Positions 13,063 to 21,594 of a stretch of 64,000 nucleotides of DNA are shown piece by piece. The DNA is from CAYNMC01 sp964398365. Its GTDB lineage: Bacteria > Patescibacteriota > Microgenomatia > UBA1400 > CAYNMC01. Numbering within the stretch: the first letter of the stretch is position 1; every line of letters starts with the position of its first letter. The position numbers and the translations under genes are program-made. Under the pieces are notes generated by a model, which was given only the letters and a program-made list of their open reading frames with translations, searched no databases and was not told the origin of the DNA. The DNA lies in NCBI GenBank assembly GCA_964398365.1, contig CAYNMC010000037.1, forward strand, positions 1 to 64,000. Direction: 5' to 3'.

Positions 13063-14454
13063 TCAGGCTAAAATTGAACGGTTTTGTTTTTTGAAAAAGG
13101 CCAATTCTTCACTAAAGATTTTAAGCAAGGGTTGCTTTAATTCGTAAGTTAAAGTCTGTGGCGGATGAACACTAAAAAAATTTTCCAGCAGTTCCTGTTT
13201 TCTTTTTTGAGCCTCTTTTAAATAACGACGCTCGAATTCTTTCATGAGACTGCCTTTAACTCCCCTTTTATAAGCCAAGTAAAAAGCTAAAAGTTGTTCG
13301 TCGCGGCCGACGCCTGAAGCATCATAACTACCACTTTCGTCGGTTTTTGCTCCAAATAAACTAAAAAGCTCTTTTTTTCTTTGCTGAAGCATATTTTGGG
13401 TAAAACCGACGCGACGCGGATCAATGCCTAAAGCCTTCATAAAAATATAGATGCGGGCACACTTAGAACAAACCGCACACCAACGCCGGGTCTTTGAGGG
13501 AACTTCATCAAAAAAACAGGAAGCTTGATATTTGCCGATATGAGGATAACGGTGATGAAGAATCTGCATAATGGCAATTTCATGCAAGGGTTCTACCAAG
13601 GAGGCAAAAATACTGTTACAACCCAAAACTTTCATGGCAGCGTTAGTGCTTAACAACCACTGATGATTTTGTTCAAAAACAGGATTAATAAAATAACCTT
13701 CTTTATTGGTAAAAATTTGGTTGCAGCTTTGTTCATGGGACCAAAAAAGGTATTTGGCGCGATGGGCAAAAAGATAAGGTATTAAAAGCAAGGTATATTG
13801 AGTAAGTAAAAGATCCCAACCCCACCAAGGACCGCTTTCATCAGTTTCGCGAAGCCAACCGCTATTAACAGGAAAAAAAGTCACCTCTTCTTTAAAATTC
13901 CTAAAAAAACGTTCGCTTAAAATTTTTTTATAGCGATTTTCATATGGTGAGCGCGGTTCTCTAAAAAAAATGAGTATCGGTTTAATCCCAAGTTCAAGAC
14001 TTAAAGCAAAGGAAAGAAGGCTGTCTTTACCAAAAGTGAAGGGAATTAAACTTTTACGATGGTTGTGATGGTTAATGTTTTTAAAGTGTTCATAACGCGG
14101 CCGACGCGTGAAGCTGATACCCTGATTGGCATTAAAAAAGAGCTGAAGATATTTGGTTGCTGAACCATCAAAAATTGCATCTTCGACTAAACTATAAAGT
14201 GTACCCTTAAAAAGCAAGGGTTCCAAAATCGGCGGCGGAAAATGATAAACCAGTTTTTGATATTGAAAATCTTTGAAAGAAAGATGAAGAGTAAAGCTAT
14301 AAGTGACGGCATCAGCAAAAGTTTGATGGTAAACAACAGGAAACCTTTTCCAAACTTTCACAGGATAATTAATTTCATACCTTCTTTTGTTAAAAGCGAT
14401 GATCAACCCCTGAGGTGAAAGATAACGGCGGATATGCAAAACATGATTTTTCAT
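13063..14454 (-). CDS. murL: MurL-like ATP-dependent UDP-MurNAc-L-Ala-L-Glu epimerase
   Basis: 463 aa. The central region has a PP-loop-like ATP site (FTFGKDSLLSFAL, residues about 139-151), then WGWDLLLTQYTLLLIPYLF, LFWSHEQSCNQIF, YFINPVFEQNHQW and SLVEPLHEIAIMQILHHRYP. This block order matches, as recalled, the MurL family, which inverts the terminal L-Glu of the muropeptide precursor using ATP (AMP + PPi) in Xanthomonas. A Cys cluster (RWCAVCSKCARI, about 322-333) may bind a metal. MurL pairs with an L-Glu-adding MurD variant and replaces glutamate racemase; neither is visible here. A relative with another substrate is possible. Confidence 0.6.
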   Translation of the reverse strand: MKNHVLHIRRYLSPQGLIIAFNKRRYEINYPVKVWKRFPVVYHQTFADAVTYSFTLHLSFKDFQYQKLVYHFPPPILEPLLFKGTLYSLVEDAIFDGSATKYLQLFFNANQGISFTRRPRYEHFKNINHHNHRKSLIPFTFGKDSLLSFALSLELGIKPILIFFREPRSPYENRYKKILSERFFRNFKEEVTFFPVNSGWLRETDESGPWWGWDLLLTQYTLLLIPYLFAHRAKYLFWSHEQSCNQIFTNKEGYFINPVFEQNHQWLLSTNAAMKVLGCNSIFASLVEPLHEIAIMQILHHRYPHIGKYQASCFFDEVPSKTRRWCAVCSKCARIYIFMKALGIDPRRVGFTQNMLQQRKKELFSLFGAKTDESGSYDASGVGRDEQLLAFYLAYKRGVKGSLMKEFERRYLKEAQKRKQELLENFFSVHPPQTLTYELKQPLLKIFSEELAFFKKQNRSILA

Positions 14455-14465
14455 TTTAGTTTTTA

Positions 14466-14494
14466 ATCTTGAAATAATTTTTATTAAATGTCAA
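14466..14494 (-). promoter_or_regulatory. Promoter for the murL-like gene
   Basis: Minus strand TTGACA (14494-14489), a 17-bp spacer, CAAGAT (14471-14466), 11 nt before the ATG at 14454. The -35 is perfect and the -10 weak. It overlaps the last codons of elp3. Confidence 0.4.
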
Positions 14495-16043
14495 CCCTTT
14501 TTACCATATAAGTATCTCTTAACTGATAAGCCAATTGCCGATAATAATTTCTGGTACCGACAGCGGCAATCACTGCCAATTTTTTAAAACCTTTTTGAGC
14601 GGCAATTTTTTCCGCAATACTGATTAACTTTTTCCCTAAACCTTGGTGTTGGATATCCTTTTCCTTTTTACTGATAGCTAAAGCTTGACCAAAAGTATGG
14701 ACTTCGCGGATGATGGCTCGTTGACCGACTAGTCGCAACCGGAGTAAGGCATAAAGCCGATTTTGTTCATCAACATACTGCAAAAAGTACTCTTCTCCCC
14801 CACTCGCTTGATATTGGCTAATTTTTAATTTTAAGCTTTCCCTTTGAATTTTTAATTTTGAATTTTTAATTTCTCGACAACGGATACATTGACACGCTGT
14901 TTTTAAAACCTGTCTGATATTGGAAATTTTGGTGCCGGCGGCAATATTGGCTACCGGAATGTCGCGACCTAAACGGTTAATTCTTACCCACTCCGGCACG
15001 ATTTTTTTAATTTTGCTCAGTAAACTGATTAATTCTTCATCAGGGTAAGGTTTAAACTTACCTTGTTGGTACCAGCGATAAAGTTCGCTTTGATAGGTAA
15101 CCACACAGGGATAAATTTTAATCATGTCTGGTTTAAAGCGGCTGTCGGTAAAAATGGTTTTAAACATAGCTAAATCTTTTTCAGGATTACTGCCGGGAAG
15201 ATTAGGCATAAGATGGTAGCAGATTTTAAAACCGGCATCTTTTAATAATTTGGTGGCTTTAATCGTGGCGGAGACCTTATGACCGCGTTTGATTTTTTTC
15301 AAAACATCATCATAGATTGACTGAACTCCCAGTTCCACTCGCGTACAGCCTAATTTCCTCATGAGCTTAATTTCCTTTTCATTAATATAGTCAGGTCTCG
15401 TTTCTAGGGTGATGCCGACAATGCGATACTTAGCCAGTTCATTTCGTCTTTGTTCACTTCTTAAATTTTTGAATTTTAATTTTTCATTTTGATCTTTAAT
15501 TTTTACTTTTTGATTTTTAGGGTTTTGGTTGCAAGTAGCGAAGCACTGAGTAATAAACTCAATTTTGTAGTCCCGCGGCAGAACAGACCAGGTTCCGCCC
15601 ATGACAATAAGTTCCACTTTTTCGGGTTGATGACCAATGGCTTCATATTGTTTAAGCCGGTAGCGGACTTGGGCGTAAGCATCAAAATTTAAGGCCTGAG
15701 CGCGGAGGACCGCCGGTTCATCACCAAGATAACTTTTGGGCAGATTTTTTTGGTCGGGACAATAAATGCACCTTCCCGGACAGGGATAAGGTTTGGTTAA
15801 GACTGCCACCGGTGAAACACCGGACAAAGTTCTTATTTTTTTTAAACGTAATAAATCTTCAAAAACTTTGTTGGGTTTTAATTTTTTTTTCTTAAGAAGT
15901 TCTTGATAAACCCTGAAGAGATCAGAATTCCGCAAGAGGGGTTGCCGGCTGGTTTTAGCCCACGAACGCTTTAAGGCCATTAACTTGGCAGCATTAAAGT
16001 CAGCCTCTTTAATAAAATCAAGAAGCAAGTTTGCTAAGTTCAT
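14484..16043 (-). CDS. elp3: Elp3-family radical SAM / GNAT tRNA wobble-uridine modification enzyme
   Basis: 519 aa. A radical-SAM cluster motif with CPGRCIYC (Cys 88, 92, 95), followed by VMGGTWS and LGVQSIYDDVLKKIKRGH, identifies Elp3; the C-terminal about 120 residues are a GNAT acetyltransferase (GLGKKLISIAEKIA). Elp3 starts carboxymethylation of U34 in tRNAs; bacterial and archaeal homologues act alone. Two lysine-rich, low-complexity in-frame insertions (about residues 175-200 and 385-405) coincide with AT-rich repeats and interrupt otherwise conserved blocks. It is divergent from a Trm9-like methyltransferase. Confidence 0.88.
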   Translation of the reverse strand: MNLANLLLDFIKEADFNAAKLMALKRSWAKTSRQPLLRNSDLFRVYQELLKKKKLKPNKVFEDLLRLKKIRTLSGVSPVAVLTKPYPCPGRCIYCPDQKNLPKSYLGDEPAVLRAQALNFDAYAQVRYRLKQYEAIGHQPEKVELIVMGGTWSVLPRDYKIEFITQCFATCNQNPKNQKVKIKDQNEKLKFKNLRSEQRRNELAKYRIVGITLETRPDYINEKEIKLMRKLGCTRVELGVQSIYDDVLKKIKRGHKVSATIKATKLLKDAGFKICYHLMPNLPGSNPEKDLAMFKTIFTDSRFKPDMIKIYPCVVTYQSELYRWYQQGKFKPYPDEELISLLSKIKKIVPEWVRINRLGRDIPVANIAAGTKISNIRQVLKTACQCIRCREIKNSKLKIQRESLKLKISQYQASGGEEYFLQYVDEQNRLYALLRLRLVGQRAIIREVHTFGQALAISKKEKDIQHQGLGKKLISIAEKIAAQKGFKKLAVIAAVGTRNYYRQLAYQLRDTYMVKRVDI

Positions 16044-16142
16044 AACTTATAAACCTTCTTGCCCTAACTCAAGGATGGTAGTTAGGCGATTTTGAGTATA
16101 ATAGTCTTGGGAGAAACTCATCTTTTAATTATACCTGATTTT

Positions 16143-16760
16143 ATGTCTCGAGTCGCTAAAATTTATGATCAAATCAGCCGTGATTATGCCTTAAAACGCC
16201 ACCGGCCTGATGAAAAAATGAAACTGGGAGCCAAATATCTTTATCCAGGTATGCGGATTTTAGATCTGGGTTGCGGTCCTGGCCGATTTTATGAATTGAT
16301 GCCGGCGGCTTGTCAATATATCGGTTTGGATTTTTCTAGAGGTTTACTTGCCATTGCCCGCCGCGATTATCCTCAGGCAAGCTTTGTTTACGGTGATATG
16401 AGTGATGAAAAAGTTTGGCGCAAATTAGGCCAATTTGATGCCATTTTCAGTTTTGCTTCGTTCCATCATCTTTTGAACCAATTGGTTCAAATAAAAACCT
16501 TAAAGCTTTGTTATCAACACCTCAAAGATAAGGGTTTATTGATGATTGTAGTCTGGAATTTACTCAATGATAAGAAAAAAAGAATCATCAAGCCTTGGAA
16601 ACTTTCAGATGGCCAAAAAGTTATCAAAACCTTTTACCGCTCTTATTACGCTTTTACTCCGGAAGAATTAAGAAATTTAACCCTGAAAAGTGGCTTTCAG
16701 GTTAAAAAAATTTTTTTTCTTAATCATCAAAAAGAATTAGCCTTAATTGCCCAGCGTTAA
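16143..16760 (+). CDS. Class I SAM methyltransferase, Trm9/ALKBH8-like
   Basis: 205 aa from the ATG at 16143 (a TTG at 16092 in the same frame would add an unconserved tail). The start VAKIYDQISRDYALKRHRP and motif I ILDLGCGPGRF (residues about 38-48), then YIGLDFSRGLL, a FDAIFSFASFHHL motif IV and MIVVWNLLND after it resemble the Trm9 pattern, in which a methyl group is added to carboxymethyl-U34. It is next to and divergent from elp3, which makes that pairing attractive. A TATAAT lies 40 nt upstream of the ATG. Confidence 0.65.
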   Translation: MSRVAKIYDQISRDYALKRHRPDEKMKLGAKYLYPGMRILDLGCGPGRFYELMPAACQYIGLDFSRGLLAIARRDYPQASFVYGDMSDEKVWRKLGQFDAIFSFASFHHLLNQLVQIKTLKLCYQHLKDKGLLMIVVWNLLNDKKKRIIKPWKLSDGQKVIKTFYRSYYAFTPEELRNLTLKSGFQVKKIFFLNHQKELALIAQR

Positions 16761-16764
16761 ACTC

Positions 16765-17094
16765 TCAACCTTTATATCGTTTATAAAGCAGGGGGTATTC
16801 GGTTTTCATAGTCTGGTAAATATTTGTCGCCAAGTTTAAAGATTCATCAATAAATTTTTCCGGCACACCAGTTTGCTTGATATCTTTGATGATTCTTTTA
16901 ATATTACTGTTGGTTTTTAAATGGGCCACGTCCTCAGTTTTTACCAAAACGTCTATTGCCTGCCAAGGTAACTGACGTAAACGCATCCGGTTGATAAGAG
17001 GCTGATTGATGCAGTATTTATTGACCAAGTCATCAATCGGTTTTCTTAAACGTTCCAAAATTTTAATATCGTTTTCTTCTAGATTTTGACTCAT
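16765..17094 (-). CDS. Hypothetical 109-aa helical protein
   Basis: Predicted all-helical and soluble, charged, without recognisable motifs. TATAAT lies exactly 6 nt before its ATG, so it is probably transcribed as a leaderless monocistronic mRNA. It ends 4 nt from the convergent methyltransferase. The function is not known. Confidence 0.6.
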   Translation of the reverse strand: MSQNLEENDIKILERLRKPIDDLVNKYCINQPLINRMRLRQLPWQAIDVLVKTEDVAHLKTNSNIKRIIKDIKQTGVPEKFIDESLNLATNIYQTMKTEYPLLYKRYKG

Positions 17095-17100
17095 GAAAAT

Positions 17101-17106
17101 ATTATA
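17101..17106 (-). promoter_or_regulatory. -10 TATAAT, leaderless start of the 109-aa gene
   Basis: Read on the minus strand: TATAAT, ATTTTC, ATG. The -35 region (TTTTCT) is weak. Confidence 0.45.
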
Positions 17107-17136
17107 ATAAAAAAGTTTATTTCAGAAAAGCTAGCC

Positions 17137-17209
17137 GGTGATCGTAGCTCAATGGTAGAGCGCTAGCCTGTGGAGCTAGAAGTTGCGGGTTCGACTCCCG
17201 TCGATCACC
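17137..17209 (+). tRNA. tRNA-His (GTG)
   Basis: Acceptor GTGATCG/CGATCAC preceded by an encoded G-1 that faces discriminator C73, the tRNA-His identity element. Anticodon stem CTAGC/GCTAG with loop CTGTGGA (anticodon GTG). CCA is not encoded. Confidence 0.94.
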
Positions 17210-17225
17210 CTCTTTTTTAAGCCAA

Positions 17226-18548
17226 TTAACGCTTAAAACTGTTTTTTCTGGCAAAAAAGAGACGGAAGATAATTTTAAAATTGGCGATAAAAATCAAAAT
17301 CAGCATTGTCAAAATTATTTGCCTGCTGATAGCTCCTAAAGCCAAAATTAAAAGTCTTAAGTCCCGCCTGATATTAAGAAGTGGCCATTTTATTTTTTTT
17401 CTGGTGGCAACTTTAATTTCCCGGGAGCTAAAAATATCAAGTAGACTGGCAGCCACGGCAAAAAACCCAAGAATTAAAGCAAGCGGTTCCTGTTTAAGCT
17501 TCCAGTAACCATAAACCATACCAAAAATAAGGATAATTTCTACATAGCGGTCAAGCACCGTATCAAAAAAAGCGCCCCAGCGGCTTTGTTGAAATTTAAG
17601 TCTGGCAATTTCACCGTCGCAACCATCTAAAATTGAAAGGAACTGAATTGCCAAACCGCCAAATAAAAGCCAAGGATAAGTTCCCTTGAATAAAAACCAG
17701 CAAACTGAAAGGCTTAAAATTAAAGTGACAAGGCTGACAAAATTTGGACTGATGGGGGTTTTTACTAATAATTTAGTGATAAAAGCCGAAATTTTTCGAT
17801 TTAATTTTTGGGAAATAACGCCATCTTGGGGCTTTGTAAGACTCTGCAGCAGTTTTTTCTCGGCAAACTTAAAGTCTTCATAGGTATCGCAGTCAGCCCA
17901 AAAGTTTTCACCAATATCAAAGGCTTTAAGTTTATTTTCCTTAACAAGAATCCTCATGGCATCGCTTAATGAATATTTATTTTTTCTGGTGGCTTTAATA
18001 AGGGCCTTAAAAAGAAAAGGAGAGCAGATAAACATGCCGGTGTCAAAACCATTGTATGGCGAAATCTTCTTCCCAAGAGAAATAACTCGGCCGGCCTTGA
18101 CAAAAACTTTGGTGGCTTCCTGAGGATTTTCCATGGTTTTGATTTTTTTATCAACCGCCAGTACTGATTCGTGGGTTTTAAGCGGTACTTGCTGGAGACG
18201 TTTGAGAGTGTCTGGGGCAAAAAGATGGTCAGCCATCAAAAGTACAAAAGTTTTTTTAAAAAATTCTTTGGCCTTTAGCACCGAGACACCATTACCTTTT
18301 CGCCAATTTTTATTTTCTAGATAAGTAAGGGAAACTCCATATTTTTTACCGTCCTTTAATAAAGCTTTAATTTGGTTGCCTTGGTAACCGATAACGATGA
18401 CAAAACTACGAATGCCCGCTTCTTTAGCAGCTAAAATAATCCGTTCAATAATTGTTAAACCCAATAAAGAAAGCAAACATTTGGGTTTTCCTTGAGCATA
18501 TTTTTGGATTCTGGTGCCGTCGCCGGCCGCAATAATCAGGGCTTTCAT
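17226..18548 (-). CDS. Fused nucleotidyltransferase / CDP-alcohol phosphatidyltransferase (IPCT-DIPPS-like)
   Basis: 440 aa. Residues 1 to about 235 are a sugar-phosphate-type nucleotidyltransferase (AAGDGTRIQ, GKPKCLL, LLMADHLF). Residues about 245-440 form a membrane CDP-alcohol phosphotransferase with the signature DGCDGEIAR...G...D...D (about 310-335). The same fusion makes CDP-inositol and then di-myo-inositol-phosphate phosphate in thermophilic archaea and some bacteria. Here the likely product is an inositol-type or other polar headgroup lipid; the alcohol is not determined. It is monocistronic between tRNA genes. Confidence 0.75.
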   Translation of the reverse strand: MKALIIAAGDGTRIQKYAQGKPKCLLSLLGLTIIERIILAAKEAGIRSFVIVIGYQGNQIKALLKDGKKYGVSLTYLENKNWRKGNGVSVLKAKEFFKKTFVLLMADHLFAPDTLKRLQQVPLKTHESVLAVDKKIKTMENPQEATKVFVKAGRVISLGKKISPYNGFDTGMFICSPFLFKALIKATRKNKYSLSDAMRILVKENKLKAFDIGENFWADCDTYEDFKFAEKKLLQSLTKPQDGVISQKLNRKISAFITKLLVKTPISPNFVSLVTLILSLSVCWFLFKGTYPWLLFGGLAIQFLSILDGCDGEIARLKFQQSRWGAFFDTVLDRYVEIILIFGMVYGYWKLKQEPLALILGFFAVAASLLDIFSSREIKVATRKKIKWPLLNIRRDLRLLILALGAISRQIILTMLILIFIANFKIIFRLFFARKNSFKR

Positions 18549-18694
18549 TTTATCTTAAAATCTTTAAATCTTTACCACTTAAAAATTTGCTGAAGAAAAA
18601 AGGCAGGAAGCTTATTTAAATTATAGCATTTTTAATGTGCGACAGCTTCTTTTCGTTGTTTTCTTGCTAATTTTGAAGTAAAATTAGCCAAAGG

Positions 18695-18770
18695 GCGTCC
18701 GTAGCTCAACGGAGAGAGCGTCTGTCTTCGGAACAGAAGGTTGCGTGTTCGAATCACGCCGGACGCACCA
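18695..18770 (+). tRNA. tRNA-Arg (TCG), CCA encoded
   Basis: Acceptor GCGTCCG/CGGACGC, anticodon stem TCTGT/ACAGA with loop CTTCGGA (anticodon TCG), T-stem GCGTG/CACGC and an encoded ACCA end. Confidence 0.94.
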
Positions 18771-18808
18771 AGAGAGGAATTTTGGGGAGAAGTTAAGCAG
18801 TTAAAAAA

Positions 18809-18884
18809 GGGTCCGTAGCTCAGTTGGTAGAGCACCTGCCTCTTAAGCAGGGTGTCGAGGGTTCGAATCCCTCCGGACTCACCA
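18809..18884 (+). tRNA. tRNA-Lys (CTT), CCA encoded
   Basis: Acceptor GGGTCCG/CGGACTC, anticodon stem CCTGC/GCAGG with loop CTCTTAA (anticodon CTT), encoded ACCA. By eye it is identical to tRNA-Lys(TTT) at 42714-42789 except for the wobble base of the anticodon. Confidence 0.94.
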
Positions 18885-19080
18885 TTTGAAAAATTTCAAG
18901 TTCGCAGGGAAAGAGACTCAACACAACCCTGATTATTACAAACGCCGCAGTCACCCTCGGCAAAAGCAATTATTCTAGAGCGGAAATCGCTTGGGTTTTG
19001 AACATATCATATAACATGAATAAGTTACGATACATTTGAGACTATATTTTATCTATCCAAGGATGCCTTAGAAGATTAAC

Positions 19081-19282
19081 AGAGTGATTGAACCCTATCA
19101 AAAGAACATTACAGGAAGATTTTATTGATCCTAATCTTTATCTTATCCATCAGCCTAAATTATTTAATGACAAGCTGGCAAAACATATCTGCTAACCTAT
19201 AATATAATTCTGGAAAGACCGCATCATGCTTTAGAAGAAAAGCTAGCTGGGAAATATTTAGTTGCCAACGCATACAGGCAAA
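19081..19282 (+). pseudogene. Decayed IS481-type transposase C-terminus
   Basis: Frame-broken remnants read VIEPYQK, then TLQEDFID...LFNDKLAKH, then ERPHHALEEKLAGKYL, matching the end of the integrase core, where E-x-x-x-x-T-L-Q-E-x-F and Y-N-x-x-R-P-H-H-A-L are conserved. At least two frameshifts are needed. The flanking stretch 18885-19080 shows no gene. Confidence 0.65.
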
Positions 19283-19480
19283 GGAACATTAGCTAAGCTG
19301 TTTGGTAATGAGGTTCAAGTAGATAGAGTAAAAGAGTTTACTAGCAAATCCTTGTTTTCAGGCAAAATGGCACTATTTAATTTTTGGTTAGAACTAAAAG
19401 ATTTAATAAATTTGTTAATCCCACTAGACCAAAATTACTCGGAAATAGTGGCTAAGCTTGATAATAAACTTAGTTCTTAG
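19262..19480 (+). CDS. Doubtful 72-aa ORF
   Basis: A TTG-started frame overlapping the end of the dead transposase, with no ribosome-binding site and no recognised domain. Composition is protein-like (VDRVKEFTSKSLFSGKMAL), so it may be a gene fragment rather than noise. The following stretch to 19612 contains no supported gene. Confidence 0.2.
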   Translation: MPTHTGKGTLAKLFGNEVQVDRVKEFTSKSLFSGKMALFNFWLELKDLINLLIPLDQNYSEIVAKLDNKLSS

Positions 19481-19612
19481 AATATGTCTAAAAGCAAAGG
19501 GCGGCAATGATGGTGCACCGGAAAAATAAACAGAGAATAAGATAAACGAAAAGCTGGGGGCCAAAAAGAGCAATTAAACCATCCGCCTGACAGAGCTTAT
19601 TTTAAGTAGGCT

Positions 19613-20383
19613 TCAATAAAAAAAGGGAACCACAGCTGGTTTGGGCCAAAACTCATTACCTTTGGCTTTAAAGATCGTGCCCGGCAACATAAAAATGTCT
19701 TTTTCTTCCGCAACCTGTTTGCTTTTACTAGGTTTTTCAATGACCGTTTGATTGCAGTTAAAATATTCGGTAAGGGAAATGTCTCCGCTGCCATTGAGAT
19801 ACTCCTCTTTCTTTAAGAGATAGTCTTCTTCGTCAAACCAGAGATAATGACTAAGAAGATTTCTGCCCGGAAACTGGATATGTTTATCAATGATTTCATA
19901 TTGGAGACAAAATTTTTCCTCACACAGGTCCCTTTTAAGAAAGCGCACCTCTAAGAAATTGTTTTTGGGATCAGCCAACAGTTTTAAATAATTTCTAAAA
20001 TCGAGTGCTGATAAAAGACGGACTGGAGCATGAGAACTTTGCCACCATTGATTGTCCCGAAAATCCAAAATATAAATCTCTTTACCTAATTTAAGCCAAG
20101 CAGAAAGCGAGGCCGGCCTTTCTAAAGCCAAAGAGTCTGGGTCAAGAAGCGTAAGCTGCCAACCGTCATCTACCAATTTAAAATTTGTCTGGCCTGACTT
20201 TTTCCCTTTTTCGTAAAGATAAGAGTAAGCCGTAAACGATTGACATTCAAGATTTTTCTGAATAAATTTCTGCCAGTTTTTATCTTGGAAAATTGTCGTC
20301 TGTTGAGAATTTTTACCTAAAAAGTAAGCCGTTAAAGCTGTCAGAAAAAAAATGGGAAGAAAAATTTTTAGGGAAATTTTCAT
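19613..20383 (-). CDS. Exported or membrane-anchored protein of unknown function
   Basis: 256 aa. An N-terminal hydrophobic helix (about 5-22) looks like an uncleaved anchor or signal peptide. The rest is predicted beta-rich, with alternating WQLTLLDPD, IYILDFRDNQWW and CLQYEIIDKHI segments that vaguely recall LolA/LppX-type lipid-binding folds; this is not certain. Cys pair CEEKFC. It is single, with its own promoter. Confidence 0.6.
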   Translation of the reverse strand: MKISLKIFLPIFFLTALTAYFLGKNSQQTTIFQDKNWQKFIQKNLECQSFTAYSYLYEKGKKSGQTNFKLVDDGWQLTLLDPDSLALERPASLSAWLKLGKEIYILDFRDNQWWQSSHAPVRLLSALDFRNYLKLLADPKNNFLEVRFLKRDLCEEKFCLQYEIIDKHIQFPGRNLLSHYLWFDEEDYLLKKEEYLNGSGDISLTEYFNCNQTVIEKPSKSKQVAEEKDIFMLPGTIFKAKGNEFWPKPAVVPFFY

Positions 20384-20390
20384 CTAGTTT

Positions 20391-20419
20391 ATCTTATCAG
20401 TCTTCATTTTAGGAAACAA
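20391..20419 (-). promoter_or_regulatory. Promoter TTGTTT-17-TAAGAT, near-leaderless
   Basis: Minus strand TTGTTT (20419-20414), a 17-bp spacer, TAAGAT (20396-20391), then 7 nt to the ATG at 20383, so the leader is at most about one nucleotide. Confidence 0.45.
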
Positions 20420-20463
20420 GTATTGTTAAAATTCTAATTTTTCAGTAAACTTCAGTTAGTTTT

Positions 20464-21594
20464 ATGTCAAACCTTATGGTTAACGGCCTGAGTCATTTAA
20501 GATATTTTTGGCAGGACTTCTACCCTTTTCTGATCGCCTATTTTCTTTTTTTAATTGCCACTTTTTATAGCTTTCGTTTATTAAGAAAAATGACAGCTTC
20601 AACTCTTAAAAACTTACTTTTTAATTTTTTTATTTTTTTATTTTTACTGGTTAATCTTTTTTATGCCTTGGAGATTTATTATCGCTATATTTTTGATGCC
20701 ACCGATAATATCTTTCAAATAAAAACCACGCAACGCTGGAAAGACCGCCATGTAGTCATCAACGCTTTTGGTTTTCGCAATGACCATTTTTTTGAAGATA
20801 AGGCTGCCAACGAAATAAGAATTATGGTTTTGGGTGATTCTTATACGTGGGGATACGGCATAAAAAATCAAGCCGACCGATGGTCTGACCTTTTGGGCCA
20901 ACAACTCAACCAAGACTGCCGCAATTTTGGCAAAACTGTTAAAATTTATAATCTGGCTTTGCCGGGCATGAGCAGCCGCGACGAGGCCAAACTCATTAAG
21001 GATTATCTTTTAAAATATAAGATTGATGCGGTAGTGATTGCTTATTATCTGGATGATGGTGGTTCCGAATTGACTGCTCGCCATATCCAGCCCTGCTACA
21101 ACCGGATTTTTGCTTACCGCTACGTGCCGGTTTTAAGAGAAGCATTGAATGCCTCTTATGCCTTAGAATATTTATACGTTCGTTTTTATCACCGCTTTGT
21201 TTTTCCTACCTTTGGTGAGGTCTGCTGGACCCTAAACTATGAGCAGCAATATTACGATCCGGAATTATGGGTGCGTCATTTGTTAAGGCTTCAAGAAATA
21301 ATTAATTACACCAGAGAAAATCAAGTGACCTTGGCAGTTTTTTTGCTTCCTTATTTGAAGTTTATTGGGCCGGCGTATCCAGCCACCAGTATTCATCAGC
21401 GTTTAGTAAACTTTTTTGAAGCAAATAAAGTGGCCGTGCTGGATTTATTACCGATTTTTTCCAATTATAAACCAAAAGAATTGATGGTCAGCCAATTTGA
21501 TTATCATGCAAATGAATTGGCTCATCGACTTGCTTTTAAAAGTCTTTACCTTAAAATTAAAGATATTAAACCTTTTAGTTGTCATGAAAAATGA
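20464..21594 (+). CDS. Membrane-anchored SGNH/GDSL hydrolase-like protein
   Basis: 376 aa. Two N-terminal membrane helices (about 14-38 and 47-70) are followed by an extracytoplasmic SGNH domain: VLGDSYTWGYGI (block I with nucleophile Ser, about 120-131), ALPGMSSRDEAKL (block II), and QFDYHANELAHRLAF (block V with the Asp-x-His pair). Such domains hydrolyse esters, often O-acetyl groups on cell-surface glycans. It overlaps ruvC by 4 nt. Confidence 0.75.
   Translation: MSNLMVNGLSHLRYFWQDFYPFLIAYFLFLIATFYSFRLLRKMTASTLKNLLFNFFIFLFLLVNLFYALEIYYRYIFDATDNIFQIKTTQRWKDRHVVINAFGFRNDHFFEDKAANEIRIMVLGDSYTWGYGIKNQADRWSDLLGQQLNQDCRNFGKTVKIYNLALPGMSSRDEAKLIKDYLLKYKIDAVVIAYYLDDGGSELTARHIQPCYNRIFAYRYVPVLREALNASYALEYLYVRFYHRFVFPTFGEVCWTLNYEQQYYDPELWVRHLLRLQEIINYTRENQVTLAVFLLPYLKFIGPAYPATSIHQRLVNFFEANKVAVLDLLPIFSNYKPKELMVSQFDYHANELAHRLAFKSLYLKIKDIKPFSCHEK

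Noticed and set aside
18632..18835. 67-aa minus-strand frame
   Set aside because: It is the antisense of tRNA-Arg and part of tRNA-Lys.
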